A stretch of 64,000 nucleotides of DNA, taken from contig JAPPKD010000266.1 in assembly GCA_028820215.1 (NCBI GenBank), forward strand, positions 1 to 64,000, written 5' to 3'. This DNA comes from Spirochaetaceae bacterium. Lineage in GTDB: Bacteria > Spirochaetota > Spirochaetia > SZUA-6 > Bin103. The position numbers and the translations under genes are program-made. This document shows, one piece after another, positions 17,327 through 25,170 of this stretch; position 1 is the stretch's first letter; every line of letters starts with the position of its first letter. The notes beneath the pieces are model-generated. The model made no database searches and was not told the origin of the DNA. It worked only from the letters and a program-made list of their open reading frames with translations.

Positions 17327-18931
17327 ATGAGAGCCGCAGACGCGCTGGTGCGCGCCATCGTGGGCACGGGCACGCGGCACGTCTTCACGCTCTCCGGCAA
17401 CCAGATCATGTCGCTGTTCGACGCGGCGATCGACGCGCCGCTGGAGCTGATCCACGTCCGCCACGAAGCGCCGGCCGTGCATGCGGCCGACGCCATCGGC
17501 CGGCTGAGCGGCCGCCCTGGAGTGGCGATGGTCACGGCCGGGCCGGGGTTCGCCAACACGCTGTCGGCCCTGTACGTGGCGCAGTGCGCGGAGTCACCGC
17601 TGGTGCTGCTGTCCGGCGCCTCGCCGGCCGGCAACCCGGGGGCCGGGGCGTTCCAGGAGATGGACCAGGCGGGGCTCGCCGCCAAGGTCTGCAAGGCGTC
17701 GTGGACGTGCACGGCCCCGGAGCGGATCGCCGGCGACTTCGCGCGGGCATGGCGCTGCGCGGCGTCCGGACGTCCCGGACCCGTGCACGTGGCCCTGCCC
17801 GTGGACGTGCTCGAGTCCGTCATTCGCGACCGAGAACCGGCGGTGGAGCTGGATGAGGCCGCGGAGGCGCCGGCGCCGGAAGATCTGGCTGCCGTCTGCC
17901 AGGCGATCCGCGACGCCGCGCGTCCACTGGTGATCGCCGGTCCGCCGTACCGCCGCCGGCACGCTGCCGAATCGATTCGACTGCTGCGCGACGCGGGCGC
18001 CGCGGCGGTGGCAATGGACAGCCCGCGCGGGTTGCGCGATCCGGCGCTGGGCGCGTTCGCGGAAGCGGTGGCCGAGGCGGACCTCGTCGTGCTGCTCGGC
18101 AAGCGGCTCGATCACATGCTGGAGCTCGGCGCATTGCCGCCGTTCGCGCCGGGCTGCCGGTTCATGCAGATCGACCCGGAGCGGGAGGCGCTGCACCAGG
18201 GTGCGGGCAACGCGGGCGAGCGCATGCTGCTGCAGGCCCAGGGCGATCCGGCGGGCTGGGCGGCCGCGCTGGCGGAACGGCTGGCCGGCTGCTCGCTCGA
18301 TGCCGGTTGGCGCTCGGCGGTCGACGCGGCAGTCGCCTGCCGGCCGTCCGAGTGGCGCAACATCGGCCCCGATTCACCGGTCCATCCGGCACGGCTCGGC
18401 TACGCCGTGGACGAGTTCCTTGCCCGCTCGTCCGAATCGGTTCTCGTCTCCGACGGCGGCGAGATCGGCCAGTGGGCGCAGGCCTGCGCGAACGCGCCGC
18501 ACCGCATCATCAACGGCCCCGCCGGCGCGATCGGTTCGGCGCTGCCGTTCGCGCTCGCCGCGCGCACGCTGTTTCCGCAAGCCCGCATCGCCGCCACCCT
18601 GGGCGACGGCACGTTCGGCTTCCACCCGCTGGAGATCGACACCGCCGTCCGCCACGACCTGCCGTTCGTGGCGGTGGTCGGCAACGACGCCCGCTGGAAC
18701 GCCGAGGTGCAGATCCAGCACCGCACCTACGGAGCCGACCGCGCCGCCGGCTGCGAGCTGCGCGCCACCCGCTACGACGAGGTGGTCCGCGCCCTGGACG
18801 CCCATGGCGCCGCGGTCGACTCGGCCGCCGAGCTGCCCGCGGCGTTGGAGGCGGCCCACGCGTCCGGCACCGCCGCCTGCGTCAACGTGTCCCTTCAGCC
18901 CGTAGCAGCCCCGGTCATAACCCGCTCCTGA
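17327..18931 (+). CDS. Thiamine-diphosphate-dependent enzyme, acetolactate-synthase/benzoylformate-decarboxylase family
   Basis: 534 residues in the three-domain order of the family. The pyrimidine domain has the activating Glu in [21 protein letters not shown] (about residue 48) and [22 protein letters not shown] central domain covers about 180-320. The C-terminal ThDP-binding motif is [34 protein letters not shown] (GDG...N). FAD-binding cannot be judged by eye. The reaction could be decarboxylation or carboligation of a 2-keto acid. Pairing with an enolase-family dehydratase suggests that a 2-keto-3-deoxy acid made by that enzyme could be its substrate; this is inference from context only. 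Confidence 0.82.
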   Translation: MRAADALVRAIVGTGTRHVFTLSGNQIMSLFDAAIDAPLELIHVRHEAPAVHAADAIGRLSGRPGVAMVTAGPGFANTLSALYVAQCAESPLVLLSGASPAGNPGAGAFQEMDQAGLAAKVCKASWTCTAPERIAGDFARAWRCAASGRPGPVHVALPVDVLESVIRDREPAVELDEAAEAPAPEDLAAVCQAIRDAARPLVIAGPPYRRRHAAESIRLLRDAGAAAVAMDSPRGLRDPALGAFAEAVAEADLVVLLGKRLDHMLELGALPPFAPGCRFMQIDPEREALHQGAGNAGERMLLQAQGDPAGWAAALAERLAGCSLDAGWRSAVDAAVACRPSEWRNIGPDSPVHPARLGYAVDEFLARSSESVLVSDGGEIGQWAQACANAPHRIINGPAGAIGSALPFALAARTLFPQARIAATLGDGTFGFHPLEIDTAVRHDLPFVAVVGNDARWNAEVQIQHRTYGADRAAGCELRATRYDEVVRALDAHGAAVDSAAELPAALEAAHASGTAACVNVSLQPVAAPVITRS

Positions 18932-18973
18932 GCGCCGTCTTCGGGCACTTCCGCCAAGGTGGCTACCAGTTGT

Positions 18974-18979
18974 TACTCT
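18974..18979 (+). promoter_or_regulatory. -10-like hexamer before the Phd/VapB-type antitoxin gene
   Basis: TACTCT ends 7 nt before ATG 18987, identical in sequence and distance to the site upstream of the cvfC-like gene. No Shine-Dalgarno is present, so the antitoxin message is probably leaderless. Confidence 0.3.
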
Positions 18980-18986
18980 ATGATCC

Positions 18987-19262
18987 ATGCAATCGGTTGG
19001 CATGACGGCGTTGAACGGCCGGCTGAGCGAGTACGTGCGCTTGGCGGCGGCAGGCGAAACCGTTCTGATCACGGAGGGTGGCCGCGTCGTCGCCGAGATC
19101 CGTCCTCCACGGGAGACGGTGCTGAACGACTGGTTGACCGCGCCGGTGATGTCCGCGGACTCGACGCCTCCGACGTCGGATCCGGTAGCGCCGTTGCACG
19201 AGCTGGTCGCCGAGCTGCAGGAAGACCGAGACGAAAGTGGCGCCGATCGGTTTTCTCGTTAG
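18987..19262 (+). CDS. Phd/YefM-type antitoxin of a decayed vapBC module
   Basis: 91 residues. MQSVGMTALNGRLSEYVRLAAAGETVLITEGGRVVAEIRP is the prevent-host-death/YefM fold that binds the operator DNA, normally as MKSVGIRELKNRLSEYLRRV... in VapC-associated antitoxins. The C-terminal tail (LHELVAELQEDRDESGADRFSR) would mask a PIN toxin. The toxin gene that should follow is reduced to a fragment (19237-19359), so this antitoxin is probably an orphan. Confidence 0.8.
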   Translation: MQSVGMTALNGRLSEYVRLAAAGETVLITEGGRVVAEIRPPRETVLNDWLTAPVMSADSTPPTSDPVAPLHELVAELQEDRDESGADRFSR

Positions 19263-19359
19263 TCGAGAACGGAGCATCGCGCTTGCCAGTTACGACCGCC
19301 GGATGGCGGACGCTGCCCAGGCGATGGGGCTGCCGCTCCTCGACCTGGGACCGAACTGA
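19237..19359 (+). pseudogene. VapC-type PIN toxin, only the C-terminal end remains
   Basis: The frame ending at the TGA 19357-19359 reads LVSRERSIALASYDRRMADAA and then QAMGLPLLDLGPN. This is the last strand-helix-strand of a PIN-domain VapC (typically 'LVTRERSLALASYDRRLAAAARALGIPL'). The N-terminal ~90 residues with the catalytic Asp/Glu cluster are missing; the fragment overlaps the antitoxin 3' end in another frame. It is a deletion remnant and cannot be an active ribonuclease. Confidence 0.7.
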
Positions 19360-19390
19360 CGTGCGCGCGGAGATCGACAGGAGTCGTGCC

Positions 19391-20170
19391 ATGGTGCCGC
19401 GCGGCGCGCATTCCGTGCTCTCATCGCGGACGTTGGCGGCGAGCCACCGGCGCCTGGGTGAAGTCCTTCGGCCCGACCTGGCGGTGCTCGACGTCGGCTG
19501 CGGAACCGGTGCGATCTCAGCCGGAATCGCTGAGGTGGTCGGCGCGGAAGGGCGCGTGGTGGGGGTTGACGCTGACGAGTCTCTGATCGCCGAAGCTCGC
19601 CGGTCACACTGTCGGGCCGGGCTGACGTTCGAAGTGCGTGACGCGTACGACCTCGGATTCACCGGCGAATTCGATGTCGTGACGAGCAGCAGGGTCCTAC
19701 AGTGGCTGGCGAAGCCACGAGACGCGCTCGGTGAGTTGATCGCGGCCTCCCGTCCCAACGGGCTCGTTCTGGTTCTGGACTACAACCACGAGAAGGTCAA
19801 GTTCAAGCCTGCGCCACCACCCGCGGCGGCGCGATTCTACGACGCCTTTCTTGCGTGGCGTTCAGACGCAGGGATGTCGAACGTGATCGCGGATTGTCTG
19901 GAAGATTGGTTCCGGGAGGCCGGCCTCGATTCCGTTGCGGTGACGCCGCAGCACGAGGTGACCCGTCGAGGCGTCGCCGACTTCGATGAACGGATCCTCC
20001 TCTGGGCCATGGTGGCGGAAAGCCGAGGGGCGCAGATGGTGGCCGACGGTTACCTGACCAAGGCCGAGCGGGCCCTGGCCGAGAAGCAGTTCCGGGCGTG
20101 GGCGAAGGACTCGGCTGCCCAGCAGCAACACTATCTCCTGTGTGTGGAGGGCATCGTTCCACAGCGGTAA
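19391..20170 (+). CDS. Class I SAM-dependent methyltransferase
   Basis: 259 residues. Motif I is AVLDVGCGTGAISAGIAEVVG (about 34-54), followed by VVGVDADESLIAEAR (motif II acidic residue) and FDVVTSSRVLQWLAKPRDALGELIAASRPNGLVLVLDYNH, the motif order of UbiE/type-11 methyltransferases. The C-terminal third is helical. The substrate is unknown. ATG 19391 is chosen because AGGAG lies 8 nt upstream; a longer frame from 18959 runs over the antitoxin gene. The gene follows the VapC remnant by 31 nt. Confidence 0.85.
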   Translation: MVPRGAHSVLSSRTLAASHRRLGEVLRPDLAVLDVGCGTGAISAGIAEVVGAEGRVVGVDADESLIAEARRSHCRAGLTFEVRDAYDLGFTGEFDVVTSSRVLQWLAKPRDALGELIAASRPNGLVLVLDYNHEKVKFKPAPPPAAARFYDAFLAWRSDAGMSNVIADCLEDWFREAGLDSVAVTPQHEVTRRGVADFDERILLWAMVAESRGAQMVADGYLTKAERALAEKQFRAWAKDSAAQQQHYLLCVEGIVPQR

Positions 20171-20182
20171 GGGGACTCAGGC

Positions 20183-20211
20183 TTGGCCACCAGTTCGGTG
20201 GCTTCTACGAT
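20183..20211 (+). promoter_or_regulatory. Promoter of the ABC exporter gene, probably leaderless
   Basis: TTGGCC, a 17-nt spacer and TACGAT end 7 nt before ATG 20219. The position implies transcription starting at or beside the start codon and supports ATG 20219 over the in-frame TTG at 20183. Confidence 0.4.
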
Positions 20212-20218
20212 TCGGCCC

Positions 20219-22075
20219 ATGCAACCCGAGACCACCGCGGCCAGGGAGTGGCCAAGCGTCCTCAGGACCGTCCCGAGGGCCCTGTTCCTGTTCTTCCGGG
20301 CCGCTCCGGGGCTGTCGCTGACCCAGCTCGTCATCACGGCGATCCGCGCCGTGATACCCCTGCTCGTGCTCGGCGTCGCGAAACTGTTCGTGGACGTCGC
20401 CGTGGAGGTGATCGGCGGCGGCACGCTCGTCCTTCCCGTCGTGGGCGTGACTGCCGATTCCGCCCAGGGACTCTACCTGCTGGGAGGCCTGCTGCTGTCG
20501 GTCTGGCTGCTGGACAAGGCGACCGGTGCCGCGGAAGAGATCGTGCGCACACACTCGACGAATCGGGTGGAGTCCCACGTGCACGCGCTCATCATGCGCA
20601 AGTGCAGCACGCTCGATGCGGCGTTCTACGAAAGCCCGAAGTACCTGGACCTCCTGGAACGTGCCGTGCGCGGCGCGCTGATGAACTCGTTGAGCTTCAT
20701 GTGGGGCTTCTACTTCCTGGTGCAGGCGGCCATCTCGCTGGTCGCGACCATCGCGGTCCTGTCGACCATCCACTGGGTCATTCCCGTGGCGATGGTGCTG
20801 TCCGCGCTGCCGCAACTGATCGCCACGAGCTGGTTCGCCAGGCGGGGCTGGGCGCTGGAGAACAGCCTGTCCACCCACCACCGGCTCCTGAAGTATCTCA
20901 CCGGCTTGATGAGCGAGCGCCAGGCGGCGAACGAGGTGCGGCTGTTCGGCTTGTCGGACTATTTCATCCCCCGCTTTCGGCAGGTCAACGAACAGCGGCT
21001 GCGGCGCGAGCAGTCCTTCACGCGGAAGAGCACCCTGTGGCGAGCGAGCCTCGGCCTCCTTTCGGACGCCGCGGTGGCCGGCGTTTGGGTGTTCATAGTG
21101 CTCAGGGCGCTTACCAGAGCCATCTCGGTTGGCGATGTCGTGCTGGGCACGCAGGCCGCCTGGAGAGGCAAGGAGGCGCTGCAGCAGACCTTCAGCTATG
21201 GAGGGCAGTTCTTCGAGCAGACCTTGACATTGGTGAACCTCTTTGCGTTTCTGGATCTCGATCCCGCGACCGTGCCGGGCTCGCTGCAGAGCAAAAGCGT
21301 GAAGCGCCGGATGCCGGACACGATCGAACGCGTGGAGTTCAGGCACGTCAGCTTCGCGTATCCATCGACGCAAAGGAACGTGCTTGACGATGTCAGCTTC
21401 GTGATGGAAGGCGGGCAGAAGGTGGCACTGGTCGGTCAGAACGGCTCGGGCAAGACGACGATCGTCAAGCTGCTGACGCGTCTCTACGATCCGACGGCTG
21501 GTCAGATCCTGATCAACGGCGAAGACATCAGGGAGTTCGACCTGGCTGAGTTGCAGCGACGATTCGCGGTGGTGTTCCAGGATTGCGTGCGGTATGCGCT
21601 CACCGCGCGGGAGAACATCGGGTTCGGCGATGTCGAGCACGTATCCGATCTGCAGCGAATCCGGGAGGCGGCGGATGCCGCGGTCGTGGAGGACGACCTG
21701 ACGGGGCTCCCGGATGGATACGAGACGTTTCTCGGCGGCCAGTTCGGGATCGGCAGGGACCTGTCGGGAGGTCAGTGGCAGAAGGTCGGACTGGCTCGCG
21801 GCTACATGCGGCGGGGATCGCTGTTCGTCATCGATGAACCGACGGCGCACTTGGATGCCCTGGCGGAGTTCGAGGTCTTTCGCTCATTCCTGGAGCTGAC
21901 CGGAGAGCAGACCTCGGTGATGATCTCCCACCGGTTCTCGAACGTCCGCCTTGCCGATCGCATCGTCGTGCTCGACTCCGGACGGGTGGTTCAGCAGGGA
22001 ACGCACGATGAGCTGACGGCGGTCAGTGGACTGTACTCGCGCATGTTCGAGACACAGGCCAGCGGATATCGATAG
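20219..22075 (+). CDS. ABC exporter, fused membrane and ATPase domains
   Basis: 618 residues. The N-terminal ~330 residues contain about six transmembrane helices (for example VIPLLVLGVAKLFVDVAV, LYLLGGLLLSVWLLDKA). The nucleotide-binding domain has Walker A VGQNGSGKTTIVKLL (about 405), Q-loop FAVVFQD, signature DLSGGQWQKVGLARG (about 515), Walker B LFVIDEPTAHLD and the H-loop ISHRF. Half-transporters of this type work as dimers and export lipids, peptides or drugs. The signature LSGGQWQ is common in peptide/bacteriocin-type and multidrug-type exporters. No partner ABC gene is adjacent, so a homodimer is likely. The cargo is unknown. Confidence 0.88.
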   Translation: MQPETTAAREWPSVLRTVPRALFLFFRAAPGLSLTQLVITAIRAVIPLLVLGVAKLFVDVAVEVIGGGTLVLPVVGVTADSAQGLYLLGGLLLSVWLLDKATGAAEEIVRTHSTNRVESHVHALIMRKCSTLDAAFYESPKYLDLLERAVRGALMNSLSFMWGFYFLVQAAISLVATIAVLSTIHWVIPVAMVLSALPQLIATSWFARRGWALENSLSTHHRLLKYLTGLMSERQAANEVRLFGLSDYFIPRFRQVNEQRLRREQSFTRKSTLWRASLGLLSDAAVAGVWVFIVLRALTRAISVGDVVLGTQAAWRGKEALQQTFSYGGQFFEQTLTLVNLFAFLDLDPATVPGSLQSKSVKRRMPDTIERVEFRHVSFAYPSTQRNVLDDVSFVMEGGQKVALVGQNGSGKTTIVKLLTRLYDPTAGQILINGEDIREFDLAELQRRFAVVFQDCVRYALTARENIGFGDVEHVSDLQRIREAADAAVVEDDLTGLPDGYETFLGGQFGIGRDLSGGQWQKVGLARGYMRRGSLFVIDEPTAHLDALAEFEVFRSFLELTGEQTSVMISHRFSNVRLADRIVVLDSGRVVQQGTHDELTAVSGLYSRMFETQASGYR

Positions 22076-22099
22076 CGGCGGGTCCGGCCTATCGGTTCT

Positions 22100-22480
22100 T
22101 CAAGGTGCCTGCCGGGTGGGCCCAATTGCTGCTGTGCGTGGCTCGACCTCCTGCTCGATCTGGCTGCGGACCGTGCGCTCCGCAACGTCGAGGTCATAGC
22201 GCGTTTGAAGGTTGATCCAGAACTCAGGCGTCGTGCCGAAGTAGCGCCCGAGACGCAGCGCGGTATCGGTCGTGACGCCGCGGCGTCCTATCACGATATC
22301 GTTCAGCCGAGGCCGAGACACATTAAGGGATCGGGCAAGCCCGTACACGCTGAGATTCATCGGCTTCAGAAACTCGTCGCGCAGGATCTCGCCAGGGTGC
22401 ACGGGCGGCAGCCGCCCCCCCGAACTCACTTCCGAGAAGTCAATCTGCTGTCGATCAACGGCTTCGCGCTTGATGCCCAT
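22100..22480 (-). CDS. higA: HigA-type antitoxin
   Basis: 126 residues. It carries the HigA signature PPVHPGEILRDEFLKPMNLSVYGLARSLNVSRPRLNDIVIGRRGVTTDTALRLGRYFGTTPEFWINLQTRYDLDVA, an XRE-type helix-turn-helix of the VapI/HigA family. The start at MGIKREAV (22480) is chosen because GAGGAGG lies 9 nt upstream; ATG 22486 (MNMGIK) is only 3 nt from that site. It follows the toxin gene (stop 22495) on the same strand, in the toxin-first order typical of higBA. Confidence 0.9.
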   Translation of the reverse strand: MGIKREAVDRQQIDFSEVSSGGRLPPVHPGEILRDEFLKPMNLSVYGLARSLNVSRPRLNDIVIGRRGVTTDTALRLGRYFGTTPEFWINLQTRYDLDVAERTVRSQIEQEVEPRTAAIGPTRQAP

Positions 22481-22494
22481 GTTCATTTGCCTCC

Positions 22495-22776
22495 TCAATG
22501 GTAGTCCACGATCTCGACATCGCTCGCGTTTCCATCGCACCAGCCGAAACAGATTCGCCATCGATCATTGATGCGAATGCTGTGTTGACCGACGCGGTCG
22601 GCACGGAGAGCCTCGAGACGATTGCCCGGCGGCGCTCGCAGATCATCGAGCCGACCGGCCGCATCCATCGCCAAGAGCTTCGCCCGCGCGCGACGCTGTA
22701 TCTGCATGGGCAGGCCGCGCACGGCGTGACCCGTGAAGATAGCCGCGGTCACCTTGTCCGCGAAACTCTCGATCAT
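22495..22776 (-). CDS. higB: HigB-type mRNA interferase toxin
   Basis: 93 residues, full length for the HigB/RelE-like 'plasmid maintenance killer' family: MIESFADKVTAAIFTG, LPMQIQRRARAKLLAMDAA, LEALRADRVGQHSIRINDRWRICFGW and the terminal DVEIVDYH. These toxins cleave mRNA during translation; conserved Arg and the C-terminal His/Tyr that support activity are present. It is paired with higA downstream, and a promoter-operator unit precedes it at 22782-22811. Confidence 0.92.
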   Translation of the reverse strand: MIESFADKVTAAIFTGHAVRGLPMQIQRRARAKLLAMDAAGRLDDLRAPPGNRLEALRADRVGQHSIRINDRWRICFGWCDGNASDVEIVDYH

Positions 22777-22781
22777 GCAGC

Positions 22782-22811
22782 AGCGTAACGACCGACGGTA
22801 CGTTCCGTCAA
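22782..22811 (-). promoter_or_regulatory. higBA promoter with internal operator
   Basis: On the minus strand TTGACG (22806-22811), an 18-nt spacer and TACGCT (22782-22787) lie 5 nt upstream of the higB ATG. The spacer and -35 contain a near-perfect 14-bp palindrome at 22795-22808 (ACGG-t-ACGT-t-CCGT, one mismatched pair), a probable HigA operator. Confidence 0.5.
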
Positions 22812-22919
22812 CGCTCGGGGGTTAGGCCCGTGGGCCCAGGCCGGCTGAGCCGCAGCCGCCTCGGCGTGATTGAAGCGCCGCGTCATCCGCGTGCGTATTA
22901 GTTACCATAGGAGGCACAG

Positions 22920-23099
22920 GTGGCAGACTCGGTGATCTTGCGGGACGAAGACGTCGGCCGCATCGGGGAGTACGTCAAGCCGTGGTTGCGTGAGCTGGTG
23001 CACGAGATGGCGCCACGGAACGAGCCTGACGAGGTGAGCACCCAGGTCCTCGACCGCATGACGCGGGTGGAAGAAGAGCTCCGGACTCTGGGCATGTGA
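22920..23099 (+). CDS. Hypothetical 59-residue protein
   Basis: A GTG-started ORF preceded by a perfect AGGAGG (22909-22914) at 5-nt spacing. It encodes a charged, mostly helical peptide beginning MADSVILRDEDVGRIGEYVK and ending RVEEELRTLGM, with no Cys, signal or membrane segment. The strong ribosome site and GC3-rich codons suggest it is real. It sits next to higBA, divergent from it, and converges with the BNR gene that stops at 23116. I do not recognise the family; a small antitoxin-like or regulatory protein is possible. Confidence 0.55.
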   Translation: MADSVILRDEDVGRIGEYVKPWLRELVHEMAPRNEPDEVSTQVLDRMTRVEEELRTLGM

Positions 23100-23115
23100 G
23101 CGGCATCGCTGTCGG

Positions 23116-24288
23116 TCAGGGCAGCCGCCAGCGGACCACCTCGCATACGTTGCGCAGCACGCCCTTGGACTCCGGCGGTTCGTTCTGGAAAGCGGTGATC
23201 ATGTAGCAGGTGATCAGCTCGTCGTCGTCGAGCTCGACGGTCACCGGCCAGCCGGTATAGCAGTCCGCCGAGACCGCGAGCTGGATCGGTTCGTCGAAGC
23301 TCCACGTCCGCCCGCCGTCGTCGGAGATCTGGGCGCACACGCCGAACGGCAGGTGGTAGTTGGTGTAGGTCGCCAGCAGCCGGCCGTCGCGCAGCACGAG
23401 CAGGTTCACCTGCACCTCGGCGAGGTTGGTCATCGGCCACGGCTCGCACCATGTGGCGCCGTCGTCCTCGGACTCGGTGAGGTAGGTGAGCTGCTGCCCC
23501 TCTCCCTCCGTTCCGGGCGGGTTGGTGCGCAGCGACGCGAGCAGCCGGCCGTCGGGAAGGCGCGCGACCGAGACCTCGCCGAAGGTGCTCACCGACCAGG
23601 CGACGCGCCCCGGGGTGCGCTCCCAGGTAAGTCCGCCGTCCCGCGAGCGGCACAATTCGAGATGCGGGTTCGGCTCGAAGTCCCTGCCTGCCGCGTCGTA
23701 GAAGCGCTGCAGGTACGCCGAGCCGAGCGGGCGCACCATGAGCAGGCTGCCGTCCGCTTCCACCAGCACGTTGCGCGGCTTTCCCAGCCCGTCGAGGAAA
23801 TCGGTCGCCCAGGTCCGGCCGCCGTCGTTCGACCGGTGGTACTGCATCCGGGTGCCATTGCCGGGAATAGCCCCCGACTCCACCGTGAGCAGCAGGGAGT
23901 CGTCCTGCAGCGCGGTCAGGCTCATCTCCTTGCCCAGGAGCGTCGTCTCGCCGATCTCCCGCCACGTCAATCCGCGGTCGTCGCTGCGGTAGACGTGGAC
24001 GCCGAACAGCCCGTGCACATCGATCCTGCGGCATGCCGCGGCGATCAGCGTGCCGTCGGACAGGCGCGCGATGGCTCCCTTGAAGTTGCCGCGCGGCCCG
24101 ACGCGGGTGCGCACGGCGGGCGCCTGCCGCCGCACGAACACGCGCTGCAGGTTGATGCCCGTGAACCCCGTGATCGACGACGGGTAGCGGTCGTAGTCGT
24201 AGCCGGCGAGCAACGGAGCGTTGCGCGCCGCCTCCTCCGGTGTGGGCCGGTCGCCGCCGGCGGCGTTCAGGTCGGGTTCGGTGGCCAT
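23116..24288 (-). CDS. BNR/Asp-box propeller protein, exo-sialidase-like (copy 1)
   Basis: 390 residues with no signal peptide, so cytoplasmic. Five Asp-boxes of the S-x-D-x-G-x-T-W type occur at about residues 101, 152, 214, 272 and 321 (RSDDRGLTW, RSNDGGRTW, RSRDGGLTW, ESEDDGATW, ISDDGGRTW), giving a six-bladed sialidase-type propeller. An N-terminal FRIP-like Arg is not clear, so true sialidase activity is not assured. ATG 24286-24288 has AGGAGA 6 nt upstream; a longer frame to 24741 runs antisense-free over the RraA gene and is rejected. It lies 26 nt after the RraA-like gene on the same strand and forms an operon with it. Confidence 0.78.
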   Translation of the reverse strand: MATEPDLNAAGGDRPTPEEAARNAPLLAGYDYDRYPSSITGFTGINLQRVFVRRQAPAVRTRVGPRGNFKGAIARLSDGTLIAAACRRIDVHGLFGVHVYRSDDRGLTWREIGETTLLGKEMSLTALQDDSLLLTVESGAIPGNGTRMQYHRSNDGGRTWATDFLDGLGKPRNVLVEADGSLLMVRPLGSAYLQRFYDAAGRDFEPNPHLELCRSRDGGLTWERTPGRVAWSVSTFGEVSVARLPDGRLLASLRTNPPGTEGEGQQLTYLTESEDDGATWCEPWPMTNLAEVQVNLLVLRDGRLLATYTNYHLPFGVCAQISDDGGRTWSFDEPIQLAVSADCYTGWPVTVELDDDELITCYMITAFQNEPPESKGVLRNVCEVVRWRLP

Positions 24289-24314
24289 TGGCTGTCTCCT
24301 CTCCAGGTGGCCGC

Positions 24315-25052
24315 TCAGCCCCGCCCGGCGGCGATCCGGTCCTTCATCTCGGCCTGCATGCGCTGCATGCGCCCCACCGCGTCGCGGTAGCCGGCGACGG
24401 TCGGCGGCCGGGCCGATTGCAGGTAGGAGAGCACTTCCTGTTCGGCGGCGATGAAGTCGTCGGCCAGCGTGGCGACCTGGGCGGCGATGGCCTTCGGGAT
24501 GGTGACGACACCGTTGCGATCGCCATGGATCAGGTCGCCGGGTCGTATGGTGATCCCGCCGACCTGCACGGGGATTCCGGTGTCCACCAGGTAGCTGAAC
24601 CCGTGCGAGCAGATCGTCCCGGCCGTGAACGCCGGGAAGCGCAGGGCCTGCACCTGCTCCAGGTCGCGCCCGGCGCCGGAGGTGACCACGCCGCGCGCCC
24701 CGAACGCCTGGTAGCTGCTGCAGGACACGTCCCCGAAGCAAGCCGCGGCCGGCGGCTCGTCCAGGTCCTGGATCACCACCACCGCGGGGCCGGGCAGCGA
24801 CTCGAAGGTCTCAAGCAACTCGGCAGGGCCGCACGCTTCGCCCTCCGCAGGCGCGTATCCGGACCGATACGTCGCCGTCGCTGCGTACCCGACCATCGGC
24901 GGCAGGTCGGGATACTCGCAGCGGATGCGCCCGTCCATGAAGCCGGCGGCCGGTGAGCGCACGTCGAATAGCTCGACGATGTTGCAGATGGTCGGAGTGT
25001 CGATGCGAGCCAGATCGTCGAGGAGGGACGCCTCCGCGGGCGGTGCTGCCAT
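24315..25052 (-). CDS. RraA-like aldolase/decarboxylase (HMG/CHA aldolase family)
   Basis: 245 residues. The family core is present: TPTICNIVELFDVRSP, GPAVVVIQDLDEPPAAACFGDVSCSSYQAFGARGVVTSGAGRDLEQV and PVQVGGITIRPGDLIHGDRNGVVTIP. The Arg-Asp pair in SGAGRD is the metal/substrate site of 4-hydroxy-4-methyl-2-oxoglutarate aldolase-type enzymes, and GD near the C-terminal strand is conserved. Proteins of this fold also act as RNase E inhibitors (RraA), but the N-terminal extension and the catabolic setting favour an aldolase or oxaloacetate-type decarboxylase. It is the first gene of a two-gene operon with the BNR gene at 23116 and divergent from the binding-protein gene at 25171. Confidence 0.8.
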   Translation of the reverse strand: MAAPPAEASLLDDLARIDTPTICNIVELFDVRSPAAGFMDGRIRCEYPDLPPMVGYAATATYRSGYAPAEGEACGPAELLETFESLPGPAVVVIQDLDEPPAAACFGDVSCSSYQAFGARGVVTSGAGRDLEQVQALRFPAFTAGTICSHGFSYLVDTGIPVQVGGITIRPGDLIHGDRNGVVTIPKAIAAQVATLADDFIAAEQEVLSYLQSARPPTVAGYRDAVGRMQRMQAEMKDRIAAGRG

Positions 25053-25085
25053 GTCGTGCTCCGGTGCGGCAGCGGCGGGTCAACC

Positions 25086-25114
25086 TTGACGGTCGGTGGC
25101 ATGCTGCCCAGTAT
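25086..25114 (+). promoter_or_regulatory. Promoter of the 25.2-kb binding-protein gene
   Basis: TTGACG (25086-25091), a 17-nt spacer and CAGTAT (25109-25114) precede ATG 25171 by 56 nt, leaving a leader that carries the GGGAGGA ribosome site at 25158-25164. The spacing is ideal; the -10 is weak. Confidence 0.4.
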
Positions 25115-25170
25115 GTGATCTGCACACCATGATCGACTAACTCGATGCTCACCACAAGGGAGGAACCCAA

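Noticed and set aside
18959..19390. Long start for the methyltransferase gene
   Set aside because: It overlaps the antitoxin and VapC remnant in another frame; AGGAG 8 nt before ATG 19391 fixes the shorter start.
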